Shown here piece after piece: positions 19,044-25,474 of a stretch of 25,474 nt of DNA. How positions within the stretch are numbered: the stretch's first letter is position 1; the number at the start of each line of letters is the position of its first letter. The stretch is from Pleurobrachia bachei (Eukaryota; Ctenophora; Tentaculata; Cydippida; Pleurobrachiidae). The stretch covers positions 12,543-38,016 of the forward strand of contig AVPN01000588.1 of the NCBI GenBank assembly GCA_000695325.1. The letters are read 5' to 3'. The notes under the pieces were generated by a model, which saw only the letters and a list, made by a program, of their open reading frames with translations, ran no database searches and was not told the origin of the DNA. A program made the translations under genes and the position numbers.

Positions 19044-22000
19044 TCACGTGACCGCTACAGCCATCCACTCTCTTGGTTTTTTCATTGGTTGAACCATCTC
19101 GCTCTTGTTCTTCACGGGGTTAAACTTTTCCACTGTATTCACGATCCCTTTACCGTCATTGCCCCCGATAATGTAGAGGTGTCCTGAGACGACCGCAACG
19201 GATAGGGCAAATCTGCCGCTCTGAAGGGAAGGAAGGGGTTAGAACAGCAGTAGAAAGTGAGAATGGCAAATCTGCCGCTCTGAGGGGAGGGGGAGGGGTT
19301 AGAAAACTTAACAACTCAGTTGCATACTGTTCACTCACTACACATCAATATGTTTACAATGTATACTGAAATGTACCCAAAATGTACACCCCGTGTTATA
19401 GTACCTGCATGAGTCCGACACTGCTCCACTGGTCAGTCTCTGTGTTATACCTCTCGATACTGTACAACACCGTACCATCACTTCTACACCCTCCCACCGC
19501 AAATAGATGGGCCTCAACCTGTGGGGGGGGGGGGTGAGTTGAGGTAGTGACAAGAGATGGTAAATATGATGACAGCCGGTTAAAACGGCGTATAATCATT
19601 GATAGAACCATTGTTGAGTGGTGGAACTGTGTTGTCTGTCACTCAATGTTGGGGTAAGATGTCGTTTGGGGGACCTGGCCCTATAATATTAGAGAGAAGG
19701 AGTAGGATGTCCCGTACTTACCGCTCCAACAGCACATCCGTTCCTTCCGTATTTCATTGATTTCAGGTCCGTCCATGTATCTGTCTCGGGGCTGTATCTG
19801 TAGAAGAGTTACGTGTTTACAAGGAGTTACAAGTCCATTTCTAAATGATTGTTGTTTCTCAACAAAATGATTGAAGGTTTCTCTATCTGCCCCTGTCTGG
19901 CGCCGCGACCCGATCTGAGCGCACTGTTAGAGAATCAAATGGGGTATGGCGCTGCCATAAAGATCTGTCCAATATATCCCGCTACTACTCACTTTGAGAT
20001 TGAATCCAGATCTCGTATCCCATCATTTCCTCCCACAACATACATATTCCCATCGACTGTAGCACACCCACATCTCGCTCTAGGTTGAGTCATGCTGCTC
20101 ATCCTGTTCCAGATATCATTCTCAACGTTATAAAACTCTGCTGACATTAGAATGGTTCTGTCGAAACAGCCCCCTGCAACGTAGATGTTTCCCTCGATAA
20201 TCGTGGCTGCTCCGTACACTCTCTGCTCGTACCTGTAGGATGGGGATTGGTAGAAAATTTAGGAGGTTCCTTGGTAGAATAATGGCCAGTCTCAGACCTT
20301 ATTGCGGTCAGAGCATAGACCTGGTAGCTATGAAGTATAAAGTGGTATCTGGTAGTAGATTATGATGATCCTTGTATAATAGTGGTATATTGGAGACCAA
20401 GACTCAAAGGGGACTAAAAATCATGCTTACATGGAAGAGAGAGATTTCCAGTTTTTCATTCGAACATCGTACACGTCCACAGAGTTTAGTGGTCGTTTCC
20501 TCTTGTCCTGGCCTCCAATGATAAAGATTGCCTTGCCACCGTGAGAGACCGCCATAGCTCCAGACCGTCCCACTAACATGTCCACCTTGCCTCGCTCCCA
20601 CCTTGAGGGAAAGATGTTTTGTTTATGAAAGTGTTCTGTCTAGGGGCTGAATTCTACCACTCTTATCAAATATCCTGTCAGAGCATTGGCTGACCAGTGA
20701 CCATATTCTCATTTGAGAACCGCGTTCAGAGCATTGGCCTGACAGCAAATATACCTGTTAACGTTGGGGTGATACACTTCAACTCTGCTCTCTGCACCCT
20801 CGCCTCCCAGACAGAATAGATGACCTGCCTTGGCTCCGAATCTGCTGGGTTTTCGGGTACTAGGATTCTTCAGACTCTGGTGATATTCCTCCATTGCTTT
20901 GTTTAGCATGTCACGACACCTGTAGTGTGGTTATCATGGTTACTATGGTTACCATGGTTACCATTAGTATTGGTTACCGTGGTAACTTGTCAATGATTCG
21001 ATTGCTTACTTGGTGTTTGTATTAATGACATCTTCATTACTGACTCGCTCAATTAGATCCGCAACAGGAATGATTGACAGCCTAATTAGCCCAAACAAAT
21101 CCTCAATAAAATGTTGCCGTGACCCTATCCAGATCTCGTATCCCATCATTTCCTCCCACAACATACATATTCCCATCGACTGTAGCACACCCACATCTCG
21201 CTCTAGGTTGAGTCATGCTGCTCATCCTGTTCCAGATATCATTCTCAACGTTATAAAACTCTGCTGACATTAGAATGGTTCTGTCGAAACAGCCCCCTGC
21301 AACGTAGATGTTTCCCTCGATAATCGTGGCTGCTCCGTACACTCTCTGCTCGTACCTGTAGGATGGGGATTGGTAGAAAATTTAGGAGGTTCCTTGGTAG
21401 AATAATGGCCAGTCTCAGACCTTATTGCGGTCAGAGCATAGACCTGGTAGCTATGAAGTATAAAGTGGTATCTGGTAGTAGATTATGATGATCCTTGTAT
21501 AATAGTGGTATATTGGAGACCAAGACTCAAAGGGGACTAAAAATCATGCTTACATGGAAGAGAGAGATTTCCAGTTTTTCATTCGAACATCGTACACGTC
21601 CACAGAGTTTAGTGGTCGTTTCCTCTTGTCCTGGCCTCCAATGATAAAGATTGCCTTGCCACCGTGAGAGACCGCCATAGCTCCAGACCGTCCCACTAAC
21701 ATGTCCACCTTGCCTCGCTCCCACCTTGAGGGAAAGATGTTTTGTTTATGAAAGTGTTCTGTCTAGGGGCTGAATTCTACCACTCTTATCAAATATCCTG
21801 TCAGAGCATTGGCTGACCAGTGACCATATTCTCATTTGAGAACCGCGTTCAGAGCATTGGCCTGACAGCAAATATACCTGTTAACGTTGGGGTGATACAC
21901 TTCAACTCTGCTCTCTGCACCCTCGCCTCCCAGACAGAATAGATGACCTGCCTTGGCTCCGAATCTGCTGGGTTTTCGGGTACTAGGATTCTTCAGACTC

Positions 22001-25000
22001 TGGTGATATTCCTCCATTGCTTTGTTTAGCATGTCACGACACCTGTAGTGTGGTTATCATGGTTACTATGGTTACCATGGTTACCATTAGTATTGGTTAC
22101 CGTGGTAACTTGTCAATGATTCGATTGCTTACTTGGTGTTTGTATTAATGACATCTTCATTACTGACTCGCTCAATTAGATCCGCAACAGGAATGATTGA
22201 CAGCCTAATTAGCCCAAACAAATCCTCAATAAAATGTTGCCGTGACCCTTTGTCATGTTTTATCCATCGTAGCACTCCATCAAACACAGTCAGCTCGGAT
22301 TTAACGTTTAACTCATCGCTTGACAACAGTGCTTTCACCTGTGTAGGATGTATAGTGGTTATTTGTTGAGTAAGGAGTTACACACAATATAGGTGGTTTT
22401 GAGACAGTCACAGGTGGGGTATTGTTCCTCCCACACTTCCGACCCTGCGTTCTAGACCAGTGTGGGTGACGTGTTGTGGGCTGATGGGAAGGTGGTTCAG
22501 TAGCGTGTTCAAAGTTGTCACTAGTGGTTGTCAGTTGTGGTACTAGAACAGGAAAAGTGTGGTATATGTCTGTGTGCTTGTGGTGGGTAATTGAAACTAT
22601 ATTTTCGGTATTTTAATTTAGAAACTAAAAGCGGTGTTTTCAAAATTGGTAAAATAGTAAGATATAAATAATTTAAGAAACACACTTCACAGCTCATCAT
22701 GTCCTGTATTCGTCTTCTTCCTTTCCTCGCTCCTCTCTATCTTCTTATCATCTATCTTCACCACATACTCCATCTTCTGATCCTCCTTCTTGTCAGTATC
22801 AGATATCTTAACATTGATCCTGTTCCTGTAGTCCTCCTCTTCATCCTCTGGATCGTCCATGAACAGGTCATCATCCTCCTGATCCCTGCCATCAATCTCA
22901 TCTATATCCCTGGTGTCTCCAGCGGGGATATCTCCATATCTCTCCCTGGTATCTCCAGCAGGGATATCATCCCCACTTGGTATATCATCTGTAGCGTACT
23001 CCCTACCACCCACACTATCCTCTTCCATGTACTCTGGCTCCTTACCGGGGTCTTCCTGAATCTCATCCATAGAAAGGACTTGCTCACCATTCTCAAATAC
23101 AGGGTTACCACCCTCTTTCTGGACCCAATTCTTCAGGTTTTCCACCACCATCTCATCGAAAAAGAACTGGATCCCTGCGTAGGGGGAACTCCTCCTTGCT
23201 GGTGCCAGCACGACATAGGGAGGTTCTGCTGTCATGATAAGAGGTCGGGGCAGCTCGTTAGTAGCCTGGTTCATCATTCCCACAGTTAGGGTGGTATAGT
23301 TGGCGAACTTTTGTCCGAATGCTAGGAACTCGTCCTCCCAAAATTTACAGGATCGACATTGGTTTGATGACGTCACTAACAAGATGACGTCCTTTTCCAG
23401 TTCACTGAACACTCTATCAGCACTCACCCCAACCACATCAATAACCCCATCATGATCACCCGGGTCCTCATCTGATTTTATCTTAGGGGGAAGGGTGACA
23501 GCACTGGTCGCGGAGAAATAGTTGTTTAGGTAGGATTCAAAGTATCCAAGGTATTCAGCCCTGCTCCTCTCTTCCCATTTCCTTAACTCTGGCAGGTCTG
23601 GTGTGTACTTTCTGTCGAGGTCATTGGAGATAAGGAATAGGAAGGGGACCTTTGCATTAATCGTATCCACCTCCTCGAATTTAGTGGACACCTCAGCCTT
23701 GTCTCCCACAAAGAAAGTAATCCTGTCAGAGAACTTGGCAGCAATGGGTGCCAGCTCCTCCTTCAGCAGTTTCAGCTCATCAAATCCCCAGGCAGGGTCG
23801 TCCAGGTAGATACCCACGTGATGGGGCAGGTCATCCACCTGTTTAATCCGCCTCCAGGCGTCAATGTGGTTTATCAGAGAGAACTCGTTGGCCTTGAATT
23901 GCCTCATAAACCAATCCTCGGTGACATCAGTAGGCAGGGGAACCTCAACATAGGGCGGTTCGACGCTGGTGAGCGCTTCAAAGTAGTGTTTGATGACTAT
24001 CTTGGGCTTTGTAACCCCCATCTCCTCTATCAGGGACTTCTCATCCACATAGAACATCTTGACGGTGTCTCGAAGGGATTTGGCAAAATTCACGAACGCT
24101 TCCATGGCAACAGTGTTTCGCTCAGGTAACACGAGGGCAATGGCAGTGGATTTCTCGTTCATATAGAAGTCCTCCTTCAGTGACGTCATATTCCTAATCT
24201 CTGTAACAGGAGATTTCAACCAAGACACGGCGTAGTCAAGGACTCCCTTCCAATCGTCTGTAGCGTAGAAGTTATACATTTTACCATAGCTGAAAACCCG
24301 GTGCTCAACAAATCCTTTCAGAGTGATGTTATACTCTTGGGCAACCTCAGGTGACATCGACAAGTCAACCTGTCCAATCCGGACACCCGCAGAATAGGAA
24401 GCCTTATCGACATTATTGGCTGCCTCGTGGATCTGGCTCTTCCGAGCATTACACTGAATACACCGTACATCAGTAAACTGAACCAGACACACGGGCATCT
24501 GGGTACACATTGGCAGGGAGTGGGATGTCAGGGACCACAGGTTCGTCTTGGCTGGGACATAGTTCGGGTTAGCCAGGATTCCCAACCAGATGTTAAGCTC
24601 CTGTTCCGAGGTCGCATCCCCGTCAAATAGTGCGGGGTAGTGGAAATCATCACCATCTACCAGGATGGTTGGGTAATGCCAGATATCGTACCGGTCCCCG
24701 CTGGCAGGATGCTCTGATACATCAACCATTGCAGTCCTCATATCAACATCGTCACGGTCATCAAATTGGCTGGCTACCCGCTTGAAGACAGGCATTGCGC
24801 TCTGGCAAGCTCCAAATGACAAACCGGCCAGATTCAGTAACGAAATCATGGAAATTCCTGTCCTTTAGTTGGGAGATAGATTGGACCCCGGGTGGAGCCC
24901 CAAGGGCCAGGAGGAGAAACAAAAGGGACAACATATAGTAGTGTTGTAGTGGGAAAAAGAGTTCAGTGGAGAGAGGGAGAGAGGGAGGGGGCTTGATTCA

Positions 25001-25316
25001 AGGATGTTGGACCGCAAGATTCTCACTTTTCAGACCAGTGACCGGCCGTGTTAATACTAAATATTTTACACACAAAAACCAGCACATCTAGAAAACTGGA
25101 TCGCATATTATGTGGTATGTGTATAATCTACCGAGGTAACCATGTATGTTACCAACGCATTCATGTTACCATGGTAACCTCTTTCTCTCACCTGGGTGAT
25201 GGGTGATTTCAAGAACTCCTGGGACTGCAGGACTGTCTCTACGTTCTCATGGGCATATTTCAGGGCTGCCTTCGACAGGGCAGTCAAATTGTGTGCTGCT
25301 GCCAGGTTTGCCATAT
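19044..25316 (-). CDS. Kelch-like (KLHL) protein, BACK domain and six Kelch repeats, 3' part
   Basis: Probable substrate adaptor of a Cullin-3 ubiquitin ligase. Exons in transcription order, all phase-consistent: 25316-25192, 22338-22133, 22042-21878, 21724-21554, then (second copies) 20919-20755 and 20601-20431, 20232-19993, 19797-19722, 19518-19405 and 19220-19044 (TGA). The first two encode the BACK domain (NLAAAHNLTALSKAALKYA; LTVFDGVLRWIKHD; FGLIRLSIIPVADLIERV). Six Kelch blades follow, with double glycines (FCLGGEG, FIIGGQD, YVAGGC, YVVGGND, FAVGGC, YIIGGND) and the aromatic pairs Y...W. The N-terminal BTB exons lie beyond the window. Within it sit a 1123-bp duplication and a nested gene. 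Following every exon in order hits a chimeric exon with a stop; skipping the duplicated set restores the frame. The exact KLHL orthologue is not identifiable by eye. Confidence 0.9.
19206..19304. repeat. Direct repeat duplicating the acceptor of the last Kelch exon
   Basis: A stretch of about 39 bp, GGCAAATCTGCCGCTCTGA plus the following purine run, occurs at 19206-19244 and again at 19265-19304. On the minus strand each copy provides a pyrimidine tract and CAG acceptor followed by AGCGGCAGATTTGCC. The two acceptors are 59 bp apart, so use of the distal one would shift the frame. Confidence 0.8.
20004..21126. repeat. 1123-bp tandem duplication within the Kelch gene, downstream unit
   Basis: Near-perfect copy of 21127-22249; I see no difference by eye. 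On the minus strand it contains the 3' part of the BACK exon, the exons for blades 1 and 2, and most of the exon for blades 3-4. Confidence 0.95.
20973..20986. promoter_or_regulatory. X-box-like palindrome in Kelch intron
   Basis: GTTACCGTGGTAAC fits the RFX X-box consensus exactly and lies in a tract of imperfect GGTTACCATGGTTACC repeats (about 20938-20986). The tandem unit repeats it at 22096-22109. Confidence 0.4.
21127..22249. repeat. 1123-bp tandem duplication within the Kelch gene, upstream unit
   Basis: First unit in transcription order. At its end (21127/21126) the blade 3-4 exon is fused directly to the middle of a second BACK exon. This makes a chimeric exon (21355-21010) that reads RDLDRVTATFY and then stops. 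Confidence 0.95.
22687..24934 (-). CDS. Thioredoxin-fold/PDI-like ER luminal protein with C-terminal HDEL, intronless
   Basis: A 720-codon frame (24849-22687) ends in HDEL, an ER retrieval signal. At least three thioredoxin-like modules are visible: N-terminal (FGACQSAMPVFKRV, one Cys only; cis-Pro-type YPTILVDG), second (CLVQFTDVRCIQC, a CIQC motif), and a late one (SSNQCRSCKFWEDEF, a CRSC motif; PPYVVLAP). A very acidic tail with DIPAGDTR repeats follows, then a Lys-rich end, as in calcium-binding ER chaperones. The ATG at 24849 would skip the secretion signal. In another frame, 24934 opens MLSLLFLLLALGAPPGVQS, a good signal peptide, followed by LKDRNFHDFVTESGRFVIW, the usual start of a thioredoxin domain. 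The switch near 24815-24825 is one base, so a frameshift or sequence error is likely. No PDI subfamily is recognised. The gene is nested in a Kelch intron on the same strand; lack of introns suggests a retrocopy. Confidence 0.82.
25165..25178. promoter_or_regulatory. X-box-like palindrome in Kelch intron (upstream)
   Basis: GTTACCATGGTAAC, a perfect palindrome that fits the X-box consensus, lies 13 bp past the donor of exon 25316-25192. A half site, GGTAACCATG, lies at about 25135-25144. Confidence 0.4.
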
Positions 25317-25474
25317 CTGAGGGAGAGAGAGGAGGGGATAAGAGATCTCCAACCATATCTGAGAGAGGAAGGGATAAGAGAGAGAAGGGGAATTTGTGAT
25401 TGAATGAAAGAGTGTGAGGTTGGTTCCAACTGATAGAGGTCCTCTACTAACTTCCCAAATTCACAACAGGGGGG
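25317..25474. other. Kelch gene intron, window edge
   Basis: On the minus strand this is the intron before exon 25316-25192. It contains an imperfect GA-rich direct repeat (ATCTGAGAG...GATAAGAGA occurs twice, about 25315-25385). No coding sequence is recognised. Confidence 0.6.

Noticed and set aside
22699-23289. 196-codon plus-strand open frame opposite the HDEL gene
   Set aside because: It is the antisense of the acidic tail of the PDI-like protein and has no family resemblance or splice support.
1-25474. Retroviral, LTR or other virus-like elements
   Set aside because: No reverse transcriptase, integrase, capsid or long terminal repeat motifs were recognised on either strand.

Overview
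The window looks like nuclear DNA of an animal, probably an early-branching, gene-dense one. A sponge would fit the short introns and tight spacing, but I cannot fix the taxon. Reasons: GT-AG introns of about 60-1300 bp with consistent phases, metazoan protein families including a ciliary transition-zone protein, no bacterial operon signals, and very abundant GA/CT microsatellites.

Layout. Plus strand: GPN1 (3' five exons, 174-2653); an intronless C3orf38 homologue (3039-3965); a triplicated 3' flank of that gene (3493-8971); a small cysteine-rich membrane protein gene (8807-9548); TMEM231 (9545-12495), whose ATG overlaps the stop codon of the preceding gene; DPH2 (about 13741-16750), with an internal 970-bp tandem duplication; and a partial DPH2 copy (17456-18457) inside a 1.7-kb tandem duplication. 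Minus strand: a BACK-Kelch (KLHL-type) gene (25316 down to 19044) with a 1123-bp internal tandem duplication. Nested in its first visible intron, on the same strand, is an intronless thioredoxin/PDI-like protein ending in HDEL (22687-24934).

The main discovery is not a gene. At least six places hold a block of about 50 bp that is the base-by-base complement of the expected sequence WITHOUT reversal, so it is neither an inversion nor a palindrome. Two are proved by internal paralogous copies (7901-7950 against 4530-4579; 17720-17769 against 16013-16062), at 50 of 50 positions each. Four more lie in GPN1 and TMEM231 exons. There the direct reading gives stops, nonsense or a missing splice acceptor, while the plain complement gives the conserved family motif in frame: the GPN1 segment with VMDT...TNPVTF, the GPN1 C-terminal helix, the TMEM231 strand with VQFLAVFQYSL, and TMEM231 YQPGFWEALK with its acceptor. 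A seventh, in DPH2 exon 1, is tentative. No known recombination or repair process makes a same-polarity complement, so a data-level origin (sequence processing or a deliberate edit) is the most economical reading.

The four near-identical local duplications, each cutting through genes, are either very recent segmental duplications or unmerged haplotypes or assembly artefacts. The genes have unrelated functions (RNA polymerase II assembly, cilium gate, diphthamide synthesis, ubiquitin-ligase adaptor, ER folding). One possible link is a set of RFX X-box-like palindromes (GTTACC-NN-GGTAAC type) in introns just upstream of TMEM231 and in the Kelch gene.
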